From the NCBI GenBank assembly GCA_038373885.1, contig JAWZYV010018266.1, positions 248,001 through 312,000 of the forward strand: a stretch of DNA of 64,000 bases. Direction: 5' to 3'. This document shows positions 19,481 to 32,054 of this stretch, in pieces. Within the stretch, counting starts at the first letter, position 1. Every line of letters begins with the position of its first letter. The notes under the pieces are model-generated. The model was not told the origin of the DNA. It did no database searches and saw only the letters and a program-made list of their open reading frames with translations. A program made the position numbers and the translations under genes. This DNA comes from Cheiracanthium punctorium (lineage: Eukaryota > Arthropoda > Arachnida > Araneae > Cheiracanthiidae).

Positions 19481-22400
19481 GATCTGATAGACACTGATAA
19501 AATTGTAATTATAAGTTCAAGAAATGTTTGATGAAAATCCAAACATAAAATCAGTAATGCTTGTGAATTACATAAAAATAAAATCCTGCAATGAATTTAA
19601 CTGAACCTTCATATATTCGTACAGTTCCAGCTTTAAAACCTTTCTATTATAGATTCTATTATAAGATATCAATTAATTTCGTACTCATCCTTGAAAAGTC
19701 CTCCGTCTAGGACGCCCCTCCCCTCTCAGGTAGATGCACCTCATGTAGGCTTGCCATAACGCAAACATTTTTTAAAACTCATCTGTAGGTATTTTCTCTA
19801 CAAAAGTAATTGCGCCATTGTAAGGGACTTACACATGTGCTGAAAATGAGTTACATTAAGTTGCTCAAAAATTGCCAGAAACATGTATAGAGACTTCGCT
19901 GATCAAAGAAATGTGTAACTGCTTTCCATTATCTATTATATCATGTATATTTTGTCAAAGTGCCTCATATGATTTTCGATAAATATTTCGGGATTCCATT
20001 GAATATTCCTAAAAGCTTAGAAAATCAAGAGTTTTTTTAAAAAAAATATTTAGCATATTCTAAATTATGCTGTCCATCACGGTTGTTTCCAAATTATTTA
20101 CATTCAATACATTTAGCCATTAGAATAAATTTAAAGACGAAAGGTGTGATTTACTGAGATACTAAAAATCAGAATATTCTTAAAAAGCTATGACAAACAT
20201 AAAATAGTAATCTTGAGTAAAATATCGCAAATATATACTATAGATGCAAAAAACTTATCTCTCAAAGTAAAATAAAAAATTTTAATAATTTTTTTAATAA
20301 TTTCCATTCTAAAATATAAAAATATATCTGCATGAATTTGTATGTATTGTTAGGAAACTTTAAATAATAAAATAAGAATACCTTTAAAGAGAATTTTTGA
20401 TTTGGTATTAAAAATATATTTCTATTTTTCATGTTTTACAAAGATAAACTACAAAAGGTTTCACATATTTAAGGGATCTTCCCAATTTTTTTTTCAGATT
20501 ATTCTTTTTTCTTGAAGATTTTTTTTTGGGTGGGGGGGGATTGAAAGTTTTAACTTCCTATATGTTACTTATACAATATTATTTATAGCTTCTTTTCTTG
20601 TGTAACTTGCGCAGTTTTTTTAAAGCAGTAGTTCATCATAAGAAAAGAATTGATCAAAAACATCTGTAAAGAACGCTGAAAATATTTTCACAATATGATG
20701 AAGTGTTTTTGGAGTGTAAAATAAGAAAATTACCTTTATATTTATAGAACATTATATGTTTGTTCTTTTCATGTGGAACGTGATCATTCAATTTATATTA
20801 TAAGAAATCAAAATGTAACTTTATAATATCGGATTAACGTTCTATAACCATTATTCTTCAAAGCATTTTAACTTGCCAATGCCAATTTGCCAATAGCATC
20901 ATCATTTAAACTCACATGAAAGAATGCTCACACGCGAATTCAGCTATCGGTGTCGTAATTTTGAATATAGCTCCAAACGAGGACTTGAAAGTACTGTAAC
21001 ATAATTTAATGATGTTACATGAAATATTATAACACAGTTTTTCTAAATAATATTTTACAGGACATAATCATTTAAGGTCAGATGATTATTATTGAATTTT
21101 TCTTTCTACTTTTTATACTTAAAAGTTTGAATACTTTAGCACAATCAGGTTAAAATCAGTTTTTAATTCTGAGATACTCTAAAACTCTACAATGTAGTAT
21201 TTTATTACAGAAACGCTTTAATAGTATCAGTTAGTAGTATCAGTTTGAAAATAAATACAATTTGTTTTCTTCGTTTTATGATTTCCATTTTATAATCAAA
21301 ATGTGCCGTAGAATTTAGTAAATAAATACCCTCGAAAAAAGGCATCAAACGAATAAATTGGTTAAATATTTGTTGTTTCTGACATAATAGGTTTCGAATT
21401 TATCACCTGAATACATATAATCCAATTAAATAATCGTTGCTATTGGTTCACATAAAAAACTACTCTGCTATTATGAAGCACTAATAAACTTTATAATAGT
21501 GTTTCATGTATGGTAATTAAATATTTATTCAAACATACTAAAAATTAGAATCAAATGCTTATTTATACACGGATAATCTACAGTCAAACAGTCAAAGTTT
21601 CTGATTGGTTCTGAAAAGTTTAAAGTAGTCTGAAATGTGATAGTTATTATTTATATCACGTGCATATATAAAAAAGTAAAAGCAAGTAAATTTCCTCATT
21701 TCAAAATATATATAACAAAAATAACGGACACGGATATTATGTTTAAGCAATTGCTGTCAAATTAATAATACTAAATCCAGTAAACATAATTCAAATCTAA
21801 AATCCTCCCTCCAGGAAACATTTTTCAGTTTCTAAATCATTTTGCGTTACTAGGAAAATAATGTAAAATTTTGAGTGCAAAAATTGACTCAGAATAGCCT
21901 GTAATAGATTTAATCTTCAACTTAAAGGCACGAAACATAAATGGAAAATTTGCGTGTGAGTAAATTCCACCAGATCATGAAAATGAAATTCTAACAGAAA
22001 CGCAAGTCCACAACTTGAAATTCTTTATTAAATTGAAGGAAAATGCATTTAAGTTGAAACAAAAATTTTACATATCTTTCATTTTGCCTAACGCTGTTTA
22101 TCTAATCTGTCAAGAACTGCCAAGCTACTTAAACTGCATGTGAACAATAAGATGACATAGAATGATCCAGTGCGTCTGTATAATAAACATTAAATCGTCA
22201 TGTGTTACTATTTTTTAGGTCAACTCTTGTATTAAATAATCATTTATAAAACACAATGCATTTGAAACATTCATTTTTACAACAATTTCAACTATGAATA
22301 GAATAATACTAAACATTATTTTTACACAATGACAAGACACGGATTATTAACATTAAAGAAATTTCATTTTGTAAATATGCATTTCTTTAAAGTTTTATTA

Positions 22401-22532
22401 AACACCCGATTTTGAAAAGCATGTTTTAACTTTTATTAAAGATTCTTTGTAACGGAAAAAACACTCAAAAATGTGTTAAACGATAAAGTAGTAAATAAAA
22501 AAATTTGTAAAAAACACACATAAGATGTAACA
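19481..22532. other. AT-rich sequence without a recognisable gene
   Basis: About 3 kb with stops in all frames. No repeat boundary or RNA gene was recognised. Confidence 0.5.
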
Positions 22533-22582
22533 GGTAAGTAGATACTTACGTTTCGATTAAAAATTGTTTTAGTCTTCCTCAG
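22533..22582 (-). ncRNA. Hammerhead-ribozyme-like core of Penelope type
   Basis: The minus strand reads CTGAGGA (22576-22582), then an arm GACTAAAA and a complementary arm TTTTAATC with one mismatch, then GAAA, then C-GTAA-GTA. This matches the hammerhead core CUGANGA, stem II, GAAA, a two-pair stem III and GUH. Such short-stem-III hammerheads are known from the terminal regions of Penelope-like retroelements. Stem I is weak here: only the first two pairs next to the core are clear. GTAAGTA and TACTTAC also form a short palindrome at 22535-22549. No Penelope RT or GIY-YIG frame is visible nearby, so this is a fragment or a chance match. Confidence 0.5.
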
Positions 22583-22639
22583 TCAAAGCCCTTCGTCACT
22601 AAGAACAGTCGGAACTGAAAAGAGATAAACAAGCAAGCA

Positions 22640-22881
22640 TGTTGCTACAAGGGAAAAAGAAAAGCCGAACAAAACCGACGAGAGAGGAAAAAAAAAGGGG
22701 GGAAGGGATAAAAAGAAAGGAAAGGAACACAAAAATACAAAAATAAATAATAATAACAATAATAAAAGAACACACGAATACAAACACACTCAAATTAGAG
22801 AAATAAAAGAAAACAGAACAAACAAAAGAACAACAAATAAAATTAGCATATTTTTTAATATAAAACCACGAACAGGACAGC

Positions 22882-22940
<59 letters not shown>

Positions 22941-23130
22941 TAAATAATAATAAAAATAATAAAATGAAAACGTAAAGGAAAGATCCAATCATACACACAC
23001 ACGCACACGCACAAAAAAACCAAACAAACAAACAAAGAAGAAGGGGGGGGGGGCAAACGAAATAAAAGAAAAGGGGGGGAGAAAGAAAGAAAAAGAATAA
23101 AGGGGAAGGGGGAGTAGAGGAAGAAAGATA
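22640..23130 (+). repeat. Purine-rich low-complexity tract with (TA)n core
   Basis: The plus strand is almost all A and G in long blocks (AAAAAAAAAGGGGGGAAGGG near 22689, GGGGGGGGG near 23044, AAAAGGGGGGGAGAAAG near 23072). It is broken by (TA)n at about 22885-22938 and an AC-rich run near 22991-23015. Frames here are compositional artefacts rich in Phe, Ser and Pro on the minus strand. Confidence 0.85.
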
Positions 23131-24766
23131 ATAGAACCTTACTATAGCAGCTTCCAAGCAGAATGAATGAAAGGAACGGAAGAACCATCCTTCAACGATA
23201 CCTTTTTTAGATATTTCAAACATACTATCAAAACTTTTTATAAGATTTACTTTAATAAAAATAATAGGACACCAATAGAAATAACATTTTTGAGCTTTAT
23301 TCCTTCTCCTTTAAAACAGATCCAACTAGCAACAATACATATCAAGAAGAACTAGGGTTTGTTAGCTCATTGCGGAATCAAAATTGCTTACGCGCCCATC
23401 TTATGAAAATATAAGTAAACATTCTGTCTGTTCTCATATAGCATAAAAATATCTGATAGGTAAAATGGTAATTATGAGTTTTAGTAAGATAAAAAAGTCT
23501 TTGGAAATGCTTAAAGAAAAATAACATTAAAAATATTCTTTAATATGAGCAAAACAGCAAATTTTCTTAAATATTATATCAGGTTATACAGTCAATGGGT
23601 TCTTGATTAAACTTTACGTAGTATTTACAAATAAAATTCCGATTAAAAATTATATAATGGAATATATGTTCAAAGACTACTGTTATAACATTTCAGTAAA
23701 AATATTACTCTTAACTTTCATGTTCTGTGAAATTACATTTTACAATTACCTTATATCAACTGGACTTGAAAATGGACTATTAGATATCACAGCGATTTTT
23801 ATTTTAAAAATAGCTAAAAATCCAAATCAACACCTTTAAAGAAAATTACAGTTATCTCAAAACTAAAGATATTATCGCAAGTATATTTAGATTTTTTTTT
23901 CAACTTTGAACATTACCTAGTTGCATTACCATATTATTTCCATTAGTGTAATGCAATACCTAGTCTCATTCATTCACTTAAAAAATAGTAAAAAGTTTTA
24001 ACGCAATTTTTGGATTGTGTATATATATATATATAATTTTTTTGTAAGTATGTATATATTTTGCAAACTATTATTTAATATATAGGAAACTATACTTCGC
24101 TGTACAATTTATACAAAAACAAACCAGTTATTCTGTAAAAAGTTGCATAAAGAAAAACTGTATAATAGCGTTGGTGAAAAAGCGTGGAGATGAAGTAGAG
24201 AAATAAAATGAAGTAGTATATATGTATATATTAACAGCTTTCTTATAATCCAAACCCTAAAATTATTCATGCTTGTTGAAATGTCATTCTTGAAATATTA
24301 TGTAAAATGGCATTTTATATTTAAAGCCAATATTTTGCGTTCCTTAAAAAATAAATAGGCTTTTCAGAATATCATTAGACTGCTTGCATGTAGCTTTATG
24401 TGTGGTTCTCACACGTTATGTACCATTTCATGTCTTTTATGAGAAATTTTTGATGTATCATATTAGTTTTTGGCTTCAACCATGTAAGGAAACTTTAAAC
24501 AATAAACCTAGAACACAACATTTTTTAAAAATTCAGAAATTTTCAATGTGATACGGAAAATAATAAAATATTTTTTAACCATAGGAAATGTAAATGCAAT
24601 ACTATTTAGGGCGATCTGAAACCCTATTGTGCATACGTGTATGGTAGTTAACACTGTAACTGGGACAACTTTTTTGTGTCTTTGAGAATCTGTTGACTAT
24701 TTATTATAAGAAGTAATATATAATATTGTAATTTTTTCATTATTTATATTATTATTTACAGTAATA
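23131..24766. other. AT-rich sequence without a recognisable gene
   Basis: No coding motif or repeat edge seen. A 78-codon frame at 23603-23839 has low-complexity Ile/Lys/Asn composition and no recognised domain. Confidence 0.5.
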
Positions 24767-24768
24767 TA

Positions 24769-26015
24769 CACTACTGGACATTAAAATTGCTGCACGAAGA
24801 AGGCGTGCTAAAGACGTGAAATTTCAACGACAGGAAGAAGATGCTGTGATATGCAAATGATTAGCTTTTCAGCGCATTTACACAAATCGGGTGCCGGTAG
24901 AGCCACCTACAACATGTATCAATGAGGAAATTTTAAACCCGGTTTCTCATGCACAAATTAAATTTGAAAGTTGTTGTTTGTTGAAAAGTTTTGATGACTC
25001 GGGTAAGAAAGCGAAATGCGTACCAGGAAGTTTCTGACTTTGATAAAGGTCGAATTGTAGCCTACCGGGATTGCGGTTTATCCTACCGCATTTTTGCTGC
25101 TCGCGTCACTCGAGATCTAATGAATGTTAGCAGAATATGGAGTCGATGGGTTCAGGACGGTAATACGGAACTCCGTGCTGGATCTCAACGTCCCGCTATC
25201 AATAGCAGTCGAGAAGACAAGCATGTTACCCGTGCGGCTTTAATGGATCGTGTAGCTACCCTTGACGCTGCATCACAGACAGGAGCGCCTTCAATGGTGT
25301 GATCAACGACGAACCTGGGCACACGAATGGCGAGAAGTCACTTTTTCAGATGAATCCAGGTTCTTTGTACAGCAGTATGATGTTTGACGGCATCGTAGTT
25401 GGCATCCGTGTTTGACGGCATCGTAGTGAACGTACATTGGCAACGTGCATCGTCATAGTCATGCTGGCTCATCAACTGGTGTTATGGTATAGCGTGCTAT
25501 TGGACACACATCTCGGTCACCTCTTGTTCGCATTGACGGCAATTTGACCAGTGGGCGTTGCATTTCTGATTTGTTACAACCCGTGGCTCTATCCTTAATT
25601 TCAGCACTTCGTTTCATCAGGATAATGAACGATCGCATTTTGACAATATTGCATTCTTGATAAGGAAAATGTTCGGTTGCTGCCCTGGCCAGCACGTTCT
25701 CCAGATCGCTCACCAATTCAAAACGTCTGGACAATGATTGCTGAGCGTCTTGCTCCTCACCATATGTCATTCATTACTGTTGATGAACTGTGGCATCATG
25801 TTGAAGCTGCATGGGAATCTGTACCGGTACATGCTATCCAATCTCTGTTTGACTCAATGCCCAGGCATATAAGTTCTGTTATTACTGCCAGAGGTGGTTG
25901 TTCTGGGTACTGATTTCTCAGGATCTACGCAACTAAATTTCTTGAAAATTTAATCACTTATTATTTCAATATAATATATTTCTTCGAGGTGCAACGATTT
26001 TAATAGCCAGTAGTG
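24769..26015 (+). mobile_element. Tc1-like DNA transposon with intact ends (1,247 bp)
   Basis: TA at 24767-24768 and 26016-26017 flank inverted repeats. The left repeat begins CACTACTGGACATTAAAATTG and the right, reversed, begins CACTACTGGCTATTAAAATCG, extending to about 35 bp. The interior is a transposase pseudogene. A full Tc1 element is usually about 1.6 kb, so roughly 350 bp are missing from the middle. Confidence 0.9.
24994..25912 (+). pseudogene. Tc1-like transposase pseudogene
   Basis: The first 103 codons are open: a basic start, then SDFDKGRIVAYRDCGLSYRIFA, the first helix-turn-helix that binds the element ends. RIWSRWVQDG and the GS-Q-RP hook follow. The frame breaks at about 25300. 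A catalytic stretch follows with WCDQRRTWAHEWREVTFSDESRF, carrying the first Asp. The middle is shortened and full of stops. The last 78 codons are open again: LPWPARSPDRSPIQNVW, then HHVEAAW and FDSMPRH. In Tc1 the motif is SPDLNPIEHVW with Glu as the third catalytic residue; here it is Gln. With the deletion and frameshifts the enzyme is dead. Confidence 0.9.
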
Positions 26016-26025
26016 TATTTATAGA

Positions 26026-26330
26026 AGCCAAGTGGTGTAACGGTTAGCCCATTATGCTGCCCGCATGTCCAGGGCTCAAAATTCAGGCTGGGCAAAATTG
26101 GTGTTTCCTTTCAGTACTTCTACGTCTATAAAACAAGGATAAAGTTTGCTTTGGACTAAACATTGGAGTCTTGGTGTCAGGGTGACTGCTTGACCGAGGG
26201 ATATTTTGCTGGTTCGCACATCCAATGTTCGCGAAGTCGTAGTTGGGCAGCCCATGCTTTGGGTCCACGTGGGCTGTTGCGCAGTTGTTCAGCTAATGCG
26301 CAAATAATTAAAAAAAGAAGAAAAAAGAAC
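26026..26330 (+). mobile_element. tRNA-derived SINE-like element (about 305 bp)
   Basis: The head resembles a tRNA. A box-A-like TGGTGTAACGG lies at 26033-26043. A degraded box-B-like GGCTCAAAATTC follows about 30 bases later (26073-26084). A GC-richer body follows, then an A-rich tail (26305-26328, AAAAAAAGAAGAAAAAAG). It begins 10 bp after the Tc1 right end. No clear target duplication was found. SINEs of this kind are transcribed by RNA polymerase III and moved by another element's RT. Confidence 0.65.
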
Positions 26331-26700
26331 CAGATTTCTCTAAAAAAAATGTGTATTTTGTTTTTATACTTATTGTTTTAACTAATACATGGTAAACCTG
26401 ATTTGTGTAATCAAAATTTGATGAAAGTGGATCCAGACTTCTTAAAGCAGTGGTGGGTGGCGTTCTATTTTAAGATAGGAAGTAATTTATGGAGATCTGC
26501 GAAAGTTAAATTGTAGATCTTAAAGCAAAAACACATGTCAGTCGTGAATGATTGTTTATAGTTATTTCGAAAATCTGCGCTCATTGAAAGGTATTATGTG
26601 TGAGTTAAATATTTTATAAACATGTATATTTAAAAATCTGTTAACATTTTTAAATGCACTCTATAATATAATGCATATTGTATAGAAATTTAGAAATAAG

Positions 26701-27260
26701 CAGGGTGGTTATAATTAAAATTAAAGTTTCAAAACTGTATAAAAAAGAGCCAGTGATCAGAATGACGCCACATTTGAACGGAGTATTGTTGAAGAAGGGG
26801 GAAAGCGTATGGCATAAGAAAAAAAATAATTCCAAATTTTAGCAACAGATAACGCTGTACGCATCCTAATTTAAAAGAGTTCGACTACAAATGACAAATG
26901 AATATCGTAAAATAACGGCTAAGGTGAAAGTTACACGTTGAACTGACTATACTGTTCAATGTGATAGTGTTAGTTACGTAAGCCCTTCCACCACGGGAAG
27001 GTCATATCACAACGGATGGTAAAAATTGGTTTTTAACTGTCCAGAGGCCAAAAACCCCATAAAAAGCATCCATCATATCGACATTTTAATTTGCATATTC
27101 TGACATTTACAGCGTCATCTGTTGTTAGAATTTGGAACCAGATTTTTTTTTTCTTATGCCATACGTTTTCCCTCGTCCTAATAATATTCCCAAATTTGAC
27201 GTCATTCTTATCAGTGGTTATTTTTTACAGCGTTTTGAAACTTTATTTATAATTACCCTG
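26701..27260. mobile_element. Foldback/MITE with about 160 bp inverted ends (560 bp)
   Basis: The left end is CAGGGTGGTTATAATTAAA and the right end, reversed, CAGGGTAATTATAAATAAAG. The arms (about 26701-26860 and 27105-27260) stay complementary over about 150 bp, with shared blocks such as GTTTCAAAAC, GGCATAAGAAAAAAAA and CAGATAACGCTG. No coding capacity. Flanking target duplication is not evident, so the superfamily is open; CAGGG ends occur in hAT and other groups. Confidence 0.75.
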
Positions 27261-29373
27261 TGTAGATAGTAATCTCCTCCAAAATTATACAGCTGCCTTA
27301 TCTTCGTCATTCAGTACAAAATATTAAAAATGAAGTTTTTATTTTTTTATTCTGGAGAAAGGACTTATGTAATATATTTAATATATTTTCTTTATATAAC
27401 ATCCCTTATATAACATATTTCTTTTTTATTAAAAAATGTAGATTTACACTGGCATTCAGAAATAACAATTTAAAATTTAAAATTTCATTACAAATGAAGA
27501 TAGGAAAATGCTATATCTTACAAGTCTATTACAGATAACAAAAAATTAACTAACTAAATTACAATAGATACAGAAAAAATACACAGGAAAAATTTAAAAT
27601 AAAAAATTTAGCATAGAAAAATTATCATACTGCAATGAACATTGCTGAATGAATCCCTCAACTTAAATAAAAAAAAATATAAAATAAATTAAATATTCTA
27701 TAAATTGCTGAAGTTATTTCTAAAAAATATAATGGGGATACCATTATGTTTTCTCCTTAGTCTCATATTTGAAGATTTTCTTTTCAAAATTATAAATGAA
27801 AAAATACATTTCTATTTAACAGATTGAGTATTATGAATTCCAGTAGTTTACGATTCCATTTCTTGCTCAAAAATGTAATCCAACTGCATATATTCAATTA
27901 AATTTATTAAATATTAAAATTCCTGAGAAATAAACATTTATAAAAATGCACAGTTATTTTCCATGAATATTTGTCGTACTCGAATTGTATTTCTAATAGA
28001 ATTCAGTAAAAATAACTCACACAAATTTACTTTGCTTTTTTAAATTTTCATAAAATACATAATAAAATACAAATGAGTTTTACCTCCTAAGAGCTGAAAG
28101 CAATTTATTAAAAGTATCAACTTAATTGAAAAACTGTAATAATGATTATTGTATTAAAGGGAATTCTGTAAATATGTATATCTTAGAATATTCTAAAGGA
28201 ATAAGCAAGAAAAGGTATCTAAAAAATCCATCTCAGAAACAATAATGATGGTAATTTATAGAATAAAAAGAACACAGATTTAAACTGGAATTCTAAAAAA
28301 AACAGGCAATTTCGTATAAAAATGTTTGAGTGAAATCTCTTTTAAATCCCTAGAGTAATTTGATGGCAGGACATGTTTGAAAGAATTGCAATAAAACTCT
28401 TCTCTTTCTTTTCACAATGTAAGTTTCCAGTAGTTTAATTTTATGCCTTCTAAGAGAGAATTCCTCTCTCTAACCATGTACTTTGTCGCTGGATGATAGA
28501 GGGGTATTTATATTATTCGCAGAATGTTTTTAAAGGTAAATTATTTTTTTTTCACAAGGAAAAAAATTCATTAACCATTATTAAAATATATGAAGTTTTA
28601 TTGATTGTTGTTGTTTATGTAATATGAGTACACAAAAAGATAAAGGATTTAGGAAATTTTTAATGTATTAATGTAACTTTTTTCTCCTGAAGCTGAAAGA
28701 AATGAAGAGGAGATAAATTTGGTTAACAGTGCAATACTTGCATTAAAATCTTTCTAAATTTTTAAGTATAATACAAAAAACCTAACGTACTATTAAATTA
28801 TTTTTAAGACTTGTATTGGATTCAATTTTAAACATCTGAGATAAAGCTGAATATACGTACATATGGCGCAATTTCAAAGCATAGCAGCATTAATTTATTT
28901 GCATCTGGCAGTAAGAGTGATAGATGTTTTGACAGTTACAAAATATAATTTAAAACATATTAAATTACGTAAGCATGTGTGTTAATTTTGTATTCCGTTT
29001 ACACATCATAAAAACAACCACCAGAAACATCCAAAATTAAAATTCAACGTTCTCAAAATCAGCTAATTTAATCAATTTATCTTTTGTCATATTTCTCATG
29101 GGGAAATATTATACGGCATCTATATATAAGGTGCCCCTTATAATTAAAGAACATAATAAATGATACTGATATAGATATATTATGGTATTTCAGATTAGAA
29201 ACAGCTTACGGACTACCTTTTAAAATCTTTCTCCGTCTCTTCCCGTTGTAATACGAACGGATACAGATAGTGCCTTAAACATGGTATCTTGGATATGGGC
29301 TCAAATTTTGCCACAAACCTACTACATTCTGATGAAATGCATAAAAAATCTTGCATAAAAATTTATGCTACAC

Positions 29374-29378
<5 letters not shown>
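27261..29378. other. AT-rich sequence without a recognisable gene
   Basis: Very AT-rich, with no recognisable coding or repeat structure. Confidence 0.5.

Positions 29379-29407
<29 letters not shown>
29379..29407 (+). repeat. (TC)n microsatellite
   Basis: About 14 uninterrupted TC units. Confidence 0.95.
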
Positions 29408-29880
29408 AGATTCTGTCTTGGATTATTTTTTCCCTTAAAATTGGATAGTGCGTAATCTCTAGCCACAGAACATTACTTTTAGTTAGGGTGCTTATTTTGT
29501 TTTCTACGAATCGCACTGTGGATTTTTGTATGATGATACATTTTTTTTCAGAGATAAGATTTTTTGGAATTGCAAAATATTTAACAATTTGAGCTATAGT
29601 TTACTTTCCTTTTGCTGCTTTCTGAATCATGGCCTTAAGAGGGAGGTGGACGGAGAATGAATATAAAGTCCTCTTTGTAACTGAAAATTTCATTTTTTTT
29701 CTGGAAAGAGATAAATTCTTCCCTGAGATTTTTGGAACCCTGATTCTAGGTATACTAAAGTGCTTGTACAGGACGTGATGGTTTACCATCATCAGTCCAC
29801 AAGTAGGAAATACATTATTCTGAGGATCCAAATAGTCACAGATGCTGAAAAACAGCGAAAGTTGTATAGTGCTCTTAGAA

Positions 29881-30435
29881 TTGTAAGAAAAGGCATGCTG
29901 ACAGCAAACATGCTTGTAGCAGAACATTTAAAATGCTAGACAGTTTTCTGATAATTTCCGAACTTAACCGATGAAAAGCTTTAAAAACAAAACAAAAAGA
30001 CTTCTTAGTTATCATTAAACCATTACTTACGTTGTTCTGTTACTGGACGACTATTTTTTGATAATCATTTGTTCTCTATTTTTTCCTGCGTTTTTTTTTT
30101 TTTTCTTTGCGAGTTTGATATATACTTTGCACATTTTACACATTCTGGTATTTTACAAATTCTCGATTTGTAAGAAAAGGTACGTTAACAACAGAAATGC
30201 TTTGAACAGAACATTTAAAATGATGGCCGTGACCTGTTTTTTGCTAATTTACGAACTTAAACAAGGAAAAGCTTTAGAAACAAAAAAGAACTCTCAATTA
30301 TCCTTAAACCATTACTTACGGTGTTTTATTACTTGTCGACTACTTTTTTAAAATAACAATTTCTCTATTTTGTCTGCGTATTTTTCCCCGGTGCGATTCT
30401 GAGAAATACTTGCACATTTTACACTCTCTGGTGTT
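29881..30435 (+). repeat. Tandem duplication with a 287 bp period
   Basis: The unit starting TTGTAAGAAAAGG at 29881 recurs at 30168. Shared landmarks include CAGAACATTTAAAATG, GAAAAGCTTTA, AAACCATTACTTACG and GCACATTTTACAC. The copies have diverged by substitutions and small gaps. Short frames on either strand here have no recognised domain. Confidence 0.85.
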
Positions 30436-30524
30436 AGCTTACGTAGTAAAATGAGAACAATCTGCATCTTTATGACTTCTTCTTTCCATTTGTAAACGAT
30501 TTTGATGCAGGAGCTCGAACTTTA

Positions 30525-30566
30525 CCTGCTGATCGATTAGCTTGATCCTGCTGATCGATTAGCTTG
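30525..30566 (+). repeat. 22 bp tandem duplication
   Basis: CCTGCTGATCGATTAGCTTG occurs twice, 22 bp apart. Confidence 0.9.
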
Positions 30567-31455
30567 TGATCACTGTACTAAACACAGACAACAAATTTAA
30601 TGCAATAATACTTAACAGTCTATAATTCAAGTCGTAAGGACAATATTTTGGTACACTGCACATAATTCATACAAGATTTAAATACACAAGGAAGAAAAAA
30701 CAATACCTACTTTCCAACGTGCCACTACGCAGTGCAAGCTAACCCAATATCGCATATTGGAAAAATTAAAGATATGAAAATGATGTTTTCTATGAAAAAA
30801 TCGTTTTTCAGCTATGGTTTCCCCAGATGAGCAGCACTCTCTGACACTTGTGAGCCACATATCCTATCAGACTACTGTTAAGAGTCTGGAAATTTCATTC
30901 GGACTTAAGTAGCAGTCTGTTTTTATCTGTAGCTGCTCATGTGAAAAGCAGTCTTCATAAGAACTTACCAGGGTATGATTTCACGATCAATGTGTGCCCG
31001 AAAATGGTACTTTTTATTATATTATGTTTTCCGTATGGTTTTTCTGTGTAGAATGGGTTACTCTATGAACATGCTGTCGTGCATGACGTCAAGAAGCCAT
31101 CTCCTATAGCTGCAGTGTAAGGACTTACACCACTTCTGAGGCTGTCGTCCCTATCAATCAAATGAAAATTTAAAACAACTTGAAATTCAATGCTACCTTA
31201 ATATAACACCTTCCTAGAAAATCACTTCACCATTTCCATGCTTGATAATTTCTTATATGGTAGTAGAGCTGGTGCTCGTCTTATTTTTCCATAGAGGGCA
31301 GGATGATTAATATCCGAACGATACCTCAATAGAATATTGTTTATATATTTTCCGAATCATAATATTTTTTTCAAACCCCACTCGTGCAGCTGAATGATGT
31401 GTTGTTAATGAAGCTGATTTATACAGAGGGGAAGGGTTGGCAAACTGAGGTGGTA
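30567..31455. other. Unannotated sequence
   Basis: No gene or element edge recognised. Confidence 0.4.
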
Positions 31456-31694
31456 CACTACAAGAAAAAAAAAGTCTGTTAAATTGCCAGAAAAAAACTG
31501 TCAGCCAGGATGCCAGTTTATTTCCATATATTTTACAGAAATATTCCATATTTTTTTCCTTATACGGAAGATTTCTGTAAAATAAACTGAGAATCTGTAA
31601 AATTTATGGAAGACTTCTGGAAAAAAAAACGGAAATAAACTGGCATCGTGGCTGACAGTTTTTTCTGTAAATTTGACAGACTTTTTTTGCAGTG
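31456..31694. mobile_element. TA-flanked MITE (239 bp)
   Basis: TA at 31454-31455 and 31695-31696. The left arm begins CACTACAAG, then a poly-A run and AGTCTGTTAAATTGCC. The right arm, reversed, begins CACTGCAAAAAAAGTCTGTC. The arms stay complementary for about 70 bp, through ACTGTCAGCCA and GATGCCAGTTTATTTCC. TA duplication points to the Tc1/mariner group. No protein is encoded. Confidence 0.85.
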
Positions 31695-31696
31695 TA

Positions 31697-32054
31697 GGGC
31701 AAAACTGGGTTTTCGATTTTTCGCATTTGAAGTTCTGCTATCTCTGCGTCATTGCTACAGGTTGTGCATAACGTACTATTTCTTATATTCACTTGGGATA
31801 CCGCTTGCAGAGTCACATACAGATGAGCTCCTAGTATTTATTACTTTTTCATTACCCTGATCTAAAGTAAGTGTGATGTTAACATTTTTTTCCAGGTTTT
31901 AATGCAGATATTAACGTGCCAATTTATACTTGCTAGAAAAAATGTTTTAAAAGTAAATTGCATTAAAAAATAGAACTACATTCAGTGGCATTTTTTTAGT
32001 TAGGACGATTTCTATTGAATGACTGGTTGCAACTCAAAACAACTTACCTCGATG
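31697..32054. other. Unannotated sequence
   Basis: No gene or repeat edge seen. Confidence 0.4.

Noticed and set aside
22583..23223. Four overlapping minus-strand frames of 68-129 codons rich in Phe, Ser, Leu and Pro
   Set aside because: They reflect the purine-rich/pyrimidine-rich composition and the TA run. No domain is recognisable, and their frames overlap each other.
26026..26100. Possible functional tRNA gene
   Set aside because: Box A and box B are degraded, and the cloverleaf stems do not form cleanly. The tRNA-like head is followed by a SINE-like body and an A-rich tail.
29601..29927. 108-codon minus-strand frame
   Set aside because: It overlaps the start of a diverged tandem duplication whose second unit does not keep the frame. 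No known motif.
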